Part shown: piece by piece, positions 33,984 through 45,177 of the stretch
Position numbering within the stretch: the first letter of the stretch is position 1
Layout of the letters: every line of letters starts with the position of its first letter
Origin: Mangifera indica
Lineage: Eukaryota > Streptophyta > Magnoliopsida > Sapindales > Anacardiaceae
DNA length: 64,000 nucleotides
Direction of reading: 5' to 3'
Assembly (NCBI RefSeq): GCF_011075055.1
Contig: NC_058155.1
Location: 10,697,537-10,761,536 of the forward strand
Notes under the pieces: model-generated
Told to the model about the DNA's origin: nothing
Seen by the model: only the letters and a program-made list of their open reading frames with translations
Database searches by the model: none
Position numbers and translations under genes: made by a program

Positions 33984-36900
33984 TCACAAAAACAACTCTG
34001 GATGCTTCTCCTTCATGGTTTGCTCCATTTCCCAGGTAGCCTCCTCTAACTTCTGGCTTCTCCATAAGACTTTTACTAGAGGAATCTGTCGGTTCCTTAG
34101 TTGTTTAATTCTTCTGTCAAGTATCCGAATCGGTTTTTCTTCATAACTAAGGTCTTCTGATAACTTAATATCTTCTGTATTCACAACCTGGGAATGATCA
34201 CCAAGACATTTTCTTAACGATGAGACATGAAATACATTATGAATCCGGTCCATACTCGCTGGTAAGGCTAATCTGTAAGCCACTTTACCAACTCTATCAA
34301 GTATCTCATATGGACCAATAAATCTGGGAGCTAGCTTTCCCTTCTTTCCGAATCTCATCAAATGCTTGAATGGAGCAACCTTTACAAATACAAATTCACC
34401 TACATTGAATTCCAAGTCTCGACGTCGATGATCTGCATAGCTTTTCTGTCGATCTTGAGCCTGTTTTATTCTCTGCCTGATCAGTTGGACATCATCAATC
34501 ATTTTCTGGGTCAATTCAGGCCCAAGGGATCGGGATAACACATCTCTCTCTCCTATCTCATCCCAGTGAAGAGGAGAACGACACCTCCTACCATATAATG
34601 CCTCATAAGGTGCCATCTGAATAGTCGTCTGATAGCTATTATTGTAAGCAAACTCCACCAAAGGTAACATTTCTACCCACGTAGCTTTATGATCCAAGCA
34701 ACAAGCTCTTAACATGTCTTCCAAAATCTGATTAACCCTCTCCGTCTGACCATCTGTCTGAGGATGATAGGCTGTACTAAATGCCAAATTAGTACCCAAG
34801 GATCTTTGGAGACTCTTCCAGAAAGCTGATACAAATCTTGTATCACGATCAGATACTATGGTCCTGGGTACACCATGTAATCTAATAATCTCCCTAACAT
34901 ATAATCTCCCCAACTGATCTGTGGTAGAAGTATCTTTGATGGACAGGAAATGAGCTGACTTAGTCAATCTATCAACAATCACCCAAATAGCATTACATCC
35001 ATTCTGAGCTCTAGGGAGTCCACTAATGAAGTCCATGGAGATATGCTCCCATTTCCATTCTGGAATAGGTAGAGGCTGAAGTAACCCTGCAGGTCTCTGG
35101 TGTTCGGCCTTAATTTGCTGACAAGTGAGACATCTGGTAACAAACTCACCTATATCCTTTTTCATGCCTGACCACCAAAAATATCTTTTTAAATCTTGAT
35201 ACATCTTTACACCCCCAGGGTGGGCAGTGTAAAGAGAACTATGAGCCTCTGTAAGAATTTTCTGTCTCAAATCAGTTATCTGGGGAACATATACTCGATC
35301 TCTGAATTTGAGAATTTCATTCGATACTTGAAAATCTGTCTCAAGACCCTCTTGAACCTTTTGAAGTTTCTGTTGACACCATTCATCTTGTGTCTGAGCC
35401 TCTCGAATCTCATCTAGGAGAGTGGGTTGAATCTCTAACTTGGCGAGGGCCCCAATCACAAGCTCAATCTGCTCTCGGTCAATCTCTCTCTGAATTTCTC
35501 TCTGGACCGTCAATTGTGATATCATCACGTTTCTACTAAGGGCGTCTGCAACCACATTAGCCTTACCTGGATGGTATTTAATATCACAATCATAGTCTTT
35601 TACTAGCTCGAGCCATCGCCTCTGCCTCATATTTAATTCCTTCTGAGTGAAGAAATATTTGAGGCTCTTATGATCAGTATAAATATTACATTTTACCCCA
35701 TACAAATAGTGTCTCCAAATTTTCAAAGCAAAAACCACCGCTGCTAACTCCAAATCATGAGTGGGGTATCGTGTTTCAAATTCTTTCAATTGTCTTGAGG
35801 CATATGCTATCACCTTGCCTCGCTGCATCAACACTGCTCCTAAACCACCATGTGAGGCATCCGTGTATAAATCATACTCAACTCCTTCCTCTGGAAGTGA
35901 TAACACTGGAGCAGTAGTCAATCTTCTTTTCAATTCTTGGAAGCTTGTCTCACAGGCATCTGACCACTGAAATGGTATTGTTTTCTTTGTGAGGGTTGTA
36001 AGAGGTCTAGCTAATCTGGCAAATCCTTCCACAAACCTCCGATAATACCCTGCCAAACCTAGGAAACTACGAACCTCTTTGACTGTCTTTGGTCTTTGCC
36101 ATTCAACTATTGCCTCAATCTTACTGGGATCCACTGATATACCCTCTGCTGAAATCACATGCCCCAAAAAGGTAACTCTATCTAGCCAAAATTCACATTT
36201 TGAGAATTTGGCATATAGTTGTTTCTCTCTCAATCTCTGGAGGGTAAACCTCAAGTGTTGATCATGCTCCTCTCGACTGCAAGAATATACTAAGATATCA
36301 TCAATGAATACCACAATAAATTTATCCAGGCAGTCATGAAATACCCTATTCATCAAATCCATAAATACTGCAGGGGCATTTGTCAATCCGAATGGCATCA
36401 CTACAAACTCAAAGTGGCCATACCTCGTTCGGAAAGCTGTCTTGGGTACATCCTTCTCTGTCACTCTCACCTGGTGATAACCAGATCTCAAATCTATCTT
36501 GGAGAAGACCACGGATCCCTTCAACTGATCAAATAAATCATCAATCCTGGGTAACGGGTACTTGTTCTTAACTGTGGCCTTATTTAGCTCTCTGTAATCA
36601 ATGCACATTCTCATAGACCCGTCTTTCTTTTTCACAAATAGGATAGGAGCTCCCCAAGGAGAATGGCTCGGTCTGATAAAACCATGTTCTAATAACTCTT
36701 GAAGCTGCTTTTTCAATTCTTGTAACTCGGCAGGGGCCATTCGATAGGGTGCTTTTGAAATAGGTGCTGTGCCAGGTGCCAACTCTATGCTAAACTCAAC
36801 CTCTCGCTCAGGAGCTAATCCCGGTAGCTCACTTGGAAACACATCTGGAAACTCACGTACCACTGGTGTTTCCTCAATAGTTGGGCCTGACTCAACCTTG

Positions 36901-38510
36901 CTCACTACATGAGCCAAATACCCTGTACACCCCTTTTTCAACATTTTATTAGCTTTTAACATACTGATCATTAAACTCCGGATATGACCCTCACCGAACT
37001 CGAATTGATCTCCAGAGTCTAGGTTAAATCTCACTTTCTTCTTTTTACAATCAATCTCAGCTCCATATCTCCCCAAAAAGTCCATCCCTAAAATCATGTC
37101 AAAATCAGGCATTTCGAACACAATCAGGTCCACTAGTAATTGTCGACCCTGAATCATAATACTCTGTCCTAGTAGCATCATCTCACTAATGACTGACCCC
37201 CCATCAGGCAACTCAATCATAATCCTCTGGGCTATTCTAACAGGTTGCAACTTTAACCTCTCAAGCAAACTCTTGGCTATAAAACAATGAGTAGCCCCAC
37301 AATCAATTAAAACATAAATAGGAGTATCAAGATAGAGAATCTGACCCGTGACTGCTGATGGGTTAGCCTCTGCTGGGCCCTGGGTGATCGTATAAACTCT
37401 AGCTGTGGCCCCTCCTATAGGCTGCTGCTGCTCTACTCTCACTGGGGCAGCTGTACAAAAACGAGCAATATGTCCAGACTGACGACATCTGAAACAAACT
37501 GCCTGACCTGTCAAACACTCTCCTCTATGGTGCTTCCCACATTTCTGGCAAGCTGGTATCTCAGGTCCTCTTTGTTTCTTTCCACTCTTCCAGTTCTTTT
37601 TCATGCCTCTGAACTGGAGAGGTCGTTTACCTTTCCTGTCTCGCTCTGGAGGAGGGTCTCTCTGTACTGAAGCTGAACCACTACTTACCGGGGGAGCTGG
37701 CATGGTAGAAGGAGGTGTAACTTTTTGCCCTGTAGTCTGACCAAACCTCCTCCTAACAAAAACCTCTGCCCTCAAAGCTCTATCAAGGGCCTCTGCATAA
37801 GTTCTGGGTGGCTGCGCCCCGGTCATAACGTCTCGAGCTATCTCTGGATCCAGCCCGTACACAAACTTCTGCATACGCCCCATTTCTGTGCTAGCTATCT
37901 CAGGGGCATACTGGGACAATTGATTAAACTTTGTGGAATATTCTTTTACAGAGTCTGTCCCTTGCACTAGACTGATAAACTCCTGGGCCCTGATACAAGT
38001 AACATCGGCGCCCCTGTACTCTGCCTCGAATCGGCGCCTAAACTCTGTCCATGTCATTTTTGAGACATTGACCGTCTCCCTGACTAAGTTCCACCATATT
38101 CTTGCCCCTGACTTGAAAAGATAAGTGGCATATCTCACTCTTTCTTGGTCAGTCATGTCAAACAAGGCCATGGCACTCTCTACTGATTCCAACCACTCTT
38201 CAGCTGCTAATGGGTCTCTTGCACCATCAAATTTTTGAGGTTGGTGCATACTAGAGAGGTTAAAAATAGGATGCAACCGAGTCCTCACTGGGGCTGTTGT
38301 AGATGTTGAAGTAACCTCTCTCATATCATGCCCCTGGATTGGCGGCGTATGAGCCGTCTCACTTCCCTGTGTAGGAGCACCTTTGTGCTCTCTCATCATC
38401 TCTCTGAAAATCTCTCGCACATCATGTGCACTGAGTGCCCCCTGGGGTACCTGAGGGGTTGCTCCTTCATTCTGGCCCCTCTGAGAGGGATCTACTGGTG
38501 TATGACTCAT
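33984..38510 (-). CDS. Gag-pol polyprotein of the inner Ty3/gypsy element
   Basis: One uninterrupted frame of 1508 codons before the stop, from the ATG at 38510. Order: capsid domain (retrotransposon gag, ARIWWN), two zinc knuckles (the second [14 protein letters not shown], a canonical CCHC), aspartic protease, reverse transcriptase ([11 protein letters not shown]), RNase H (YTDAS), integrase with an H-H-C-C finger and D-D-E core ([23 protein letters not shown]), and a C-terminal chromodomain-like segment ([15 protein letters not shown]). The fused gag-pol frame and this tail indicate the Tekay/Del chromovirus clade. The protease motif reads DCGA rather than DSGA or DTGA. The frame stays open for 65 more codons upstream, through the primer-binding site into the LTR; I chose the ATG right after a possible leader acceptor because it begins the gag-like sequence. 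Confidence 0.93.
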   Translation of the reverse strand: MSHTPVDPSQRGQNEGATPQVPQGALSAHDVREIFREMMREHKGAPTQGSETAHTPPIQGHDMREVTSTSTTAPVRTRLHPIFNLSSMHQPQKFDGARDPLAAEEWLESVESAMALFDMTDQERVRYATYLFKSGARIWWNLVRETVNVSKMTWTEFRRRFEAEYRGADVTCIRAQEFISLVQGTDSVKEYSTKFNQLSQYAPEIASTEMGRMQKFVYGLDPEIARDVMTGAQPPRTYAEALDRALRAEVFVRRRFGQTTGQKVTPPSTMPAPPVSSGSASVQRDPPPERDRKGKRPLQFRGMKKNWKSGKKQRGPEIPACQKCGKHHRGECLTGQAVCFRCRQSGHIARFCTAAPVRVEQQQPIGGATARVYTITQGPAEANPSAVTGQILYLDTPIYVLIDCGATHCFIAKSLLERLKLQPVRIAQRIMIELPDGGSVISEMMLLGQSIMIQGRQLLVDLIVFEMPDFDMILGMDFLGRYGAEIDCKKKKVRFNLDSGDQFEFGEGHIRSLMISMLKANKMLKKGCTGYLAHVVSKVESGPTIEETPVVREFPDVFPSELPGLAPEREVEFSIELAPGTAPISKAPYRMAPAELQELKKQLQELLEHGFIRPSHSPWGAPILFVKKKDGSMRMCIDYRELNKATVKNKYPLPRIDDLFDQLKGSVVFSKIDLRSGYHQVRVTEKDVPKTAFRTRYGHFEFVVMPFGLTNAPAVFMDLMNRVFHDCLDKFIVVFIDDILVYSCSREEHDQHLRFTLQRLREKQLYAKFSKCEFWLDRVTFLGHVISAEGISVDPSKIEAIVEWQRPKTVKEVRSFLGLAGYYRRFVEGFARLARPLTTLTKKTIPFQWSDACETSFQELKRRLTTAPVLSLPEEGVEYDLYTDASHGGLGAVLMQRGKVIAYASRQLKEFETRYPTHDLELAAVVFALKIWRHYLYGVKCNIYTDHKSLKYFFTQKELNMRQRRWLELVKDYDCDIKYHPGKANVVADALSRNVMISQLTVQREIQREIDREQIELVIGALAKLEIQPTLLDEIREAQTQDEWCQQKLQKVQEGLETDFQVSNEILKFRDRVYVPQITDLRQKILTEAHSSLYTAHPGGVKMYQDLKRYFWWSGMKKDIGEFVTRCLTCQQIKAEHQRPAGLLQPLPIPEWKWEHISMDFISGLPRAQNGCNAIWVIVDRLTKSAHFLSIKDTSTTDQLGRLYVREIIRLHGVPRTIVSDRDTRFVSAFWKSLQRSLGTNLAFSTAYHPQTDGQTERVNQILEDMLRACCLDHKATWVEMLPLVEFAYNNSYQTTIQMAPYEALYGRRCRSPLHWDEIGERDVLSRSLGPELTQKMIDDVQLIRQRIKQAQDRQKSYADHRRRDLEFNVGEFVFVKVAPFKHLMRFGKKGKLAPRFIGPYEILDRVGKVAYRLALPASMDRIHNVFHVSSLRKCLGDHSQVVNTEDIKLSEDLSYEEKPIRILDRRIKQLRNRQIPLVKVLWRSQKLEEATWEMEQTMKEKHPELFL

Positions 38511-38683
38511 AGGTCCTGAAAATGAACACATTAGTTTCATAAAACTCAGCAGGTATAAATGAAAACTTAACTTACAGTGATCGGCTGCGAGGGTGGTCAG
38601 CGTGGCTGAAGGGTATTTCATCTCTGTGTTACTTTGATTACTCCATTTTGTTTTAGAAAACATCTTTTGGGTTCCAAAATCAT

Positions 38684-38695
38684 GCTCTGATACCA
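38684..38695 (-). other. Primer-binding site, initiator tRNA-Met type
   Basis: TGGTATCAGAGC on the minus strand, two bases after the 5' LTR end (GTTACA). This is the standard site complementary to the 3' end of initiator tRNA-Met used by many plant LTR elements. Confidence 0.92.
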
Positions 38696-38697
38696 AC

Positions 38698-41010
38698 TGT
38701 AACATCCCTCCCTAGAAGTACTACCCACCGAAGGAGGAATGTTACGAATTAATATTCGTAGCATCTATTTTTTTTCTTTTTAAAAATACTTTAAAATAAA
38801 CGCATCATTAAAAGTGTTTAGGAAGTATACCACGAAAACTAAAAATCTGGAAGCGAACAAAAGATGTATATACTCATATGAAGACTCATCTGAAAGTATC
38901 TGAAAACAGGGAGTAATCATATGTAACTGTACCATAATCTCAAAAAGTCAAAAGTCCATAAGAACATGCTACTGTATGCATGTAATAAAAACTAGAGATA
39001 ACCTGCTCCAGCCGGATCTACCTACGCTGACCTGACCCTGCCTCGCAGCTACCTCGATCACCTGTACCTGCAATCAGGAAAGAAAAGGGAGTGAGTGATA
39101 AGAACACTCAGTAAGGGGAAAAATTAAGTAAACTATCCTTTTTTTTTCCTGTTCTAACTCACTTTTGGGACTCAACCTCACATCCTAACCTCTATAAGAG
39201 ATTGAGGGGATAATTTAGTTCACTCTTTACTATTTGGGTCATACTTTGTCCCATCTGGTGTCTATTTAATACTTTCTGGAAGCTAACTATAGGGATTTGG
39301 CACTTTTCTAAGCTCAAGCTCTTTTTCTTTCACTACACTATTTCTGAATCTGAATTGAGCTCTACTGCGAGCATGCTCTACTGCGAGCGGACCCTACTGG
39401 GGGTCTATGTCCTACTACGGACGTGTCCTACTGCGGACGTGCCCTACTGCGGGCGGTGTAGTGTAAAGTGCCCCCTCATAGTTTATAGCATACATACGGG
39501 TCTTATATTTTACTAAATTTGCTTCCATTTAATTTTATTCATAACTCACCAGACATTACTCTTGGGACGACCCCTAAATCTTGCGTCCCAAATTCTTTTT
39601 CTTATTTTTCTTTCTTTTTCTTTCCTTCTTTTCTTTCCTTTCCTTTCCTTTCTTTCCTTTCTTCTTCCTTTTCTTTCTTTCTTTCTTTCTTTCTTTCTTT
39701 CCTTCTTTCTTTCCTGCCCAGAATTGCGAAACACTGTTCACAGAACAGTCATTTAACAGGGCAACCTTCTTTTTCATACAATTTAACATCCCAAACGGTT
39801 TCTAATTCATACAAGCTATATATCGTTGAAAAGAGGATTCAAAGATCTTTCCAACGACCTATAATAGCACTCATAATTCATTCAATCAGGCAGTCAAAAC
39901 AGCAGATAAATTCAGTGGCAAAAACTGCCTCCCCTGTTTTTCTTTAGTAAAACAGTCCTTTCGGTTTATACAATCTTTAACAGTCAAAATGATCTCTAAT
40001 TCATACAAGCTATATATCCTTGGAAAGAGGATTCAAAGATCTTTCCAACAAGATATAATAGCACTCATAATTCATTCAATCAGGCAGTCAAAACAGCAGA
40101 TAAATTCAGTGGCAAAAACTGCCTCCCCTGTTTTTCTTTAGTAAAACAGTCCTTTCGGTTTATACAATCTTTAACAGTCCAAATGATCTCTAATTTATAC
40201 AAGCTATATATCATTGGAAAGAGGATTCAAATATCTTTCCAACAAGATATAATAGCACTCATAATTCATTCAATCAGGCAGCCAAAACATGGGACGAACT
40301 CAGTGGCAAAAACTGTAAATATTCTGTAACTTTCTGCCATGAACCAAAATCACATACATAGACATCCCAAATGGCAAAACAACATTCCTCAACATCAAAA
40401 TCAACATATATAATATAGATCTAAGGAACCAAAACCCTAAAACATATCACATATCAAGGAGGAAACCCCTTACCTTGCTTTAAGCCAAATCTTGGAAAGT
40501 TGGCTTCCTCCTCTTTGTTTTGCTTCCTTTATCACCAAGATCACTTTAAATCAATACCAAAACACTCTAACATATTCACATAACATGCATATAAACATAG
40601 ATAAAAGAAGAAGGAAGGAGATCTTTGGTTACCAAAGCTTCCAAGTGCTTCCTTTTCTTTTCTTTTCTTTTCTTATCTTCCAACTCCCTCAAATCCTTCC
40701 TTTTTCTTCAAGAAAGCAAAGGAAAGTATGAAGAATGTGGCTGCTGGAGCTTTTTACGGAAGAAGATGCAAAATGGTGGAAAAGTCTTCTCTTTCTCTTT
40801 ATCTAATAAGCCTTATCTCTTTCTCTTTTTCTCTTTTCCCTTTTTGCCCTTTTTTGCATTTATATATATATATATATTTATTTATTTATGCATATACATA
40901 TATATATATATATAAAGCACACCCCTACATATATATATTTAAAATAAGAAAAATCTCAAAACAGGGTCAAAAGACATAATTGCCCCTGGAATATACCTGA
41001 GGGTATTACA
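38698..41010 (-). repeat. LTR C, 5' LTR of the inner element
   Basis: 2313 bp, almost identical to LTR B; the length differs by one TA unit near 40900. It is followed on the plus strand by the target duplication GCTGG and then by outer-element gag sequence. Confidence 0.93.
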
Positions 41011-42149
41011 GCTGGGCCCTGAGTGATCGTATAAACTCTGGCTGTGGCCTCTCCTATAGGTTGCTGCTGCTCTACTCTAACTGGGGCAGCTGTACAAAAA
41101 CGAGCAATATGTCCAGGCTGACGACATCTGAAACAAACTGCCTGACCTGTCAAACACTCTCCTCTATGGTGTTTCCCACATTTCTGGCAAGCTGGTATCT
41201 CAGGTACTCTTTGTTTCTTTCCACTCTTCCAGTTCTTTTTTATGCCTCTGAACTGGAGAGGTCGTTTACCCTTCCTGTCTCGCTCTGGCGGAGGGCCTCT
41301 CTGTACTGAAGCTGAACCACTACTCACCGGGGGAGCTGGCATGGTAGAAGGAGGTGTAACTTTTTGCCCTGTAGTCTGACCAAACCTCCTCCTAACAAAA
41401 ACCTCTGCCCTCAAAGCTCTATCAAGGGCCTCTGCATAAGTTCTAGGTGGCTGCACCCCGGTCATAACGTCTCGAGCTATCTCTGGATCCAGCCCGTACA
41501 CAAACTTCTGCATACGCCCCATTTCTGTGCTAGCTATCTCAGGGGCATACTGGGACAATTGATTAAACTTTGTGGAATATTCTTTTACAGAGTCTGTCCC
41601 TTGCACTAGACTGATAAACTCCTGGGCCCTGATACAAGTAACATCGGCGCCCCTGTACTCTGCCTCGAATCGACGCCTAAACTCTGTCCATGTCATTTCT
41701 GAGACATTGACCGTCTCCCTAACTAAGTTCCACCATATTCTTGCCCCTGACTTGAAAAGATAAGTGGCATATCTCACTCTTTCTTGGTCAGTCATGTCAA
41801 ACAAGGCCATGGCACTCTCTACTGATTCTAACCACTCTTCAGCTGCTATTGGGTCCCTTGCACCATCAAATTTTTGAGGTTGGTGCATACTAGGGAGGTT
41901 GAAAATAGGATGTAATTGAGTCCTCACTGGGGCTGCTGTAGATGTTGAAGTAACCTCCCTCATATCATGCCCCTGGATTGGCGGCGTATGAGCCGTCTCA
42001 CTTCCCTGTGTAGGAGCACCTTTGTGCTCTCTCATCATCTCTCTAAAAATCTCTCGCACATCATGTGCACTGAGTGCCCCCTGGGGTACCTGAGGGGCTG
42101 CTCCTTCATTTTGGCCCCTTTGAGAGGGATCTACCGGTGTTTGACTCAT
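41011..42149 (-). pseudogene. Outer element gag portion, cut by the inner insertion
   Basis: Capsid domain and zinc knuckles of the outer copy, read from the ATG at 42149 on the minus strand. The frame has no internal stop, but at 41011 it runs into LTR C of the inner element, so it cannot make the full polyprotein. The rest of the coding region continues at 31636 on the far side. It differs from the inner copy by scattered substitutions. Confidence 0.9.
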
Positions 42150-42322
42150 AGGTCCTGAAAATGAACACATTAGTTTCATAAAACTCAGCAGGTATAAATG
42201 AAAACTTAACTTACAGTGATCGGCTGCGAGGGTGGTCAGCGTGGCTGAAGGGTATTTCATCTCTGTGTTACTTTGATTACTCCATTTTGTTTTAGAAAAC
42301 ATCTTTTGGGTTCCAAAATCAT

Positions 42323-42334
42323 GCTCTGATACCA
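42323..42334 (-). other. Primer-binding site of the outer element
   Basis: TGGTATCAGAGC on the minus strand, two bases after the end of LTR D. It is identical to the site of the inner copy. Confidence 0.9.
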
Positions 42335-42336
42335 AC

Positions 42337-44498
42337 TGTAACATCCCTCCCTAGAAGTACTACCCATCAAAGGAGAAATGTTACGAATTAATATTCGTAG
42401 CGTCTATATTTTTTTTTTCTTTTTAAAAATACTTTAAAATAAACGCATCATTAAAAGTGTTTAGGAAGTATTCCAAGAAAACTAAAAATCTAGAAGCGAA
42501 CAAAAGATGTATATACTCATATGAAGACTCATCTGAAAGTATCTGAAAATAGGGAGTAATCATATGTAACTGTACCATAATCTCAAAAGTCAAAAGTCCA
42601 TAAGATCATGCTACTGTATGCATATAATAAAAACCAGAGATAACCTGCTCCAGCTGGATCTACCTACACTGACCTGACCCTGCCTCGCAGCTACCTCGAT
42701 CACCTGTACCTGCAGTCAGGAAAGAAAAGGGAGTGAGTGATAAGAACACTCAGTAAGGGGAAAAATTAAGTAAACTATCCTTTTTTCCTGTTCAAACTCA
42801 CTTTTGGGACTCAACCCCACATCCTAACCTCTATAAGAGATTGAGGGGGTAATTTAGTTCACTCTTTACTATTTGGGTTATACTTTGTCCCATCTGGTGT
42901 CTATTTAATACTTTCTGGAAGCTAATTATAGGGATTTGATACTTTTTTTTTTTAAGCTCAAGCTCTTTTTCTTTCACTACACTATTTCTAACTCTGAATT
43001 AAGCTCTACTGCGAGCATGCTCTACTGCGAGCGGACCCTACTGGGGGTCTATGTCCTACTACGGACGTGTCTTACTGCGGACGTGCCCTATTGCGAGCGG
43101 TGTAGTGTAAAATGCCCCCTCATAGTTTATAGCATACATACGGGTCTTATATTTTTACTACATTTGCTTCCATTTAATTTTATTCATAACTCACCAGACA
43201 TTACTCTTGGGACGACCCCTAAATCTTGAGTCCTAAATTCTTTTTCTTACTTTTCTTTCTTTTTCTTTCCTTCTTTTCTTTTCTTTCCTTTCCTTTCCTT
43301 TCTTTCCTTTCTTCCTCCTTTTCTTTCTTTCTTTCTTTCTTTCCTTCTTTCCTTCTTTCTTTCCTGCCCAAAATTGCAAAACACTGTTCACAAAACAGTC
43401 ATTTAACAGGGCAACCTTCTTTTTCATACAATTTAACATCCCAAACGGTTTCTAATTCATACAAGCTATATATCATTGGAAAGAGGATTCAAAGAGCTTT
43501 CCAACGACCTATAATAGAACTCATAATTCATTCAATCAGGCAGTCAAAACAGCAGATAAAGTCAGTGGCAAAAACTGCCTCCCCTGTTTTTCTTTAGTAA
43601 AACAGTCCTTTCGGTTTATACAATCTTTAACAGTCCAAATGATCTCTAATTCATACAAGCTATATATCATTGGAAAGAGGATTCAAAGAGCTTTCCAACG
43701 ACCTATAATAGCACTCATAATTCATTCAATCAGGCAGTCAAAACAGCAGATAAAGTCAGTGGCAAAAACTGTCTCCCCTGTTTTTCTTTAGTAAAACAGT
43801 CCTTTCGGTTTATACAATCTTTAACAGTCCAAATGATATCTAATTCATACAAGCTATATATCATTGGAAAGAGGATTCAAAGAGCTTTCCAACAAGATAT
43901 AATAACACTCATAATTCATTCAATAAGGCAGCCAAAACATGGGACGAACTCAGTGGCAAAAACTGTAAATATTCTGTAACTTTCTGCCATGAACAAAATC
44001 ACATACATAGACATCCCAAATGGCAAAACAACATTCCTCAACATCAAAATCAACATATATAATATAGATCTAAGGAACCAAAAGCCTAAAACATGTCACA
44101 TAACAAGGAGGAAACCCCTTACCTTGCTTTAAGCCAAATCTTTGAAAGTTGGCTTCCTCCTCTTTGTTTTGCTTCCTTTATCACCAAAATCACTTTAAAT
44201 CAATACCAAAACACTCTAACATATTCACATAACATGCATATAAACATAGATAAAAGAAGAAGGAAGGAGATCTTTGGTTACCAAAGCTTCCAAGTGCTTC
44301 CTTTTCTTTTCTTATCTTCCAACTCCCTCAAATCCTTCCTTTTTCTTCAAGAAAACAAAGAAAAATATGAAGAATGTGGCTGCTGGAGAATGAACGAAAA
44401 ATGATGGAAAAGTCTTGGTTTTGCCTTTTATTTTTCTCCCTTGATCTTATCTCCTTCTCTTTTTTCTTTTCCCCTTTTTGACTTTTTGTTTTTTTTTG

Positions 44499-44542
<44 letters not shown>

Positions 44543-44632
44543 ACCCATACTTATATATATTTAAAATAAGAAAAATCTCAAAACAGAGTCAAAAGACATA
44601 ATTACCCCTGGAATATACCTGAGGGTATTACA
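42337..44632 (-). repeat. LTR D, 5' LTR of the outer element
   Basis: 2296 bp with TG...CA ends, followed by the duplication TGATA. It shares variants with LTR A (such as the CCCATCAAAGGAG start region) rather than B or C. It retains the empty site of the foldback element near 43180. A long (TA)n run lies near 44505-44540. Confidence 0.93.
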
Positions 44633-44637
44633 TGATA

Positions 44638-45177
44638 GAATTACAGTTAGAAAACCAGTCCAATGATATAATTGGCAGTGCCTCTAAAAGTAGCTTTGGT
44701 GACAATGGAGTTGGCTTCCAAAAATGAGAGCAAAGATTCAAATCATTTTTTATATTTCGTGATTAAACTCACTTACCTAAATAATATTTCACCTGCTTGT
44801 GTGGTAGTAAGGCCATTAATAGATGACAAAAGCCATGAACACATGGGTTTCAGTCATCTGCATGGTGCAGGAGATCAGCCTTAGCTAGCCTCTTTTTTGG
44901 CTTTTCAAGGGATTGTAGGTTCTAGCCCTAACGTTCAGGAAGTAATGCACTTTAAACGTTTGAAAATATACAGAAAACATGTAAAATCTATTATATGAAA
45001 TGCAATAAGTTACATGTATGCCGCTCAAAAATTGTATAAACGCCAGGTCAACCAAGACTGGATGACTTAAAACGAAACAATAGAGAAGTTTTTGTTACCA
45101 TCGACAAAACTTCTCTATTGTTTTGAATACATGAAAAAAAGAATAGCGTCTCTATTTTCTTTATATTTAAATGGTGT
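44638..45177. other. Intergenic DNA and 3' UTR of the ASCC2-like gene
   Basis: Between the retrotransposon and the ASCC2-like stop codon. The only structure seen is the hairpin at 45075-45123. The frame at 44672-44884 has no recognisable motif. Confidence 0.45.
45075..45123. repeat. Perfect 18-bp hairpin in the ASCC2-like 3' region
   Basis: AAACAATAGAGAAGTTTT (45075-45092) and its exact reverse complement (45106-45123) are separated by 13 bases. It lies 55-103 bases past the ASCC2-like stop codon, probably in the 3' UTR, where it could affect 3' end formation or RNA stability. It may also be a MITE remnant. Confidence 0.75.

Larger units (their letters stand above)
31637..41010 (-). mobile_element. 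Inner, intact Ty3/gypsy element, 9374 bp
   Basis: LTR B (31637-33947) and LTR C (38698-41010) are nearly identical; reading side by side I found about three substitutions and one TA-repeat length difference. Between them lie a polypurine tract, a single open gag-pol frame and a primer-binding site. The target duplication GCTGG stands at 31632-31636 and 41011-41015, inside the outer element's gag-pol region. All parts needed for autonomous movement appear present, so this copy is young and possibly active. Confidence 0.94.
25093..44632 (-). mobile_element. Self-nested Ty3/gypsy (Tekay/Del chromovirus) retrotransposon locus
   Basis: The outer element runs from LTR A (25093-28207) to LTR D (42337-44632), transcribed on the minus strand. 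It is bounded by the 5-bp duplication TGATA (25088-25092 and 44633-44637). A complete second element of the same family (31637-41010) sits inside it with its own duplication GCTGG. A foldback MITE (25941-26775) sits in LTR A. Subtracting both insertions leaves about 9.3 kb, the same length as the inner copy, so the reconstruction is self-consistent. LTRs A and D share sequence variants that B and C lack (for example around 25130 and 42370). Confidence 0.93.

Noticed and set aside
38511..38705. N-terminal extension of gag starting in the LTR
   Set aside because: The extra 65 codons cover the primer-binding site and leader. The ATG at 38510 begins the gag-like sequence. The open leader is reported as a finding instead.
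25093..44632. Interpretation as a tandem array made by unequal recombination between LTRs
   Set aside because: Recombination would not leave the GCTGG duplication around the B-C element, nor pair A with D by shared variants.
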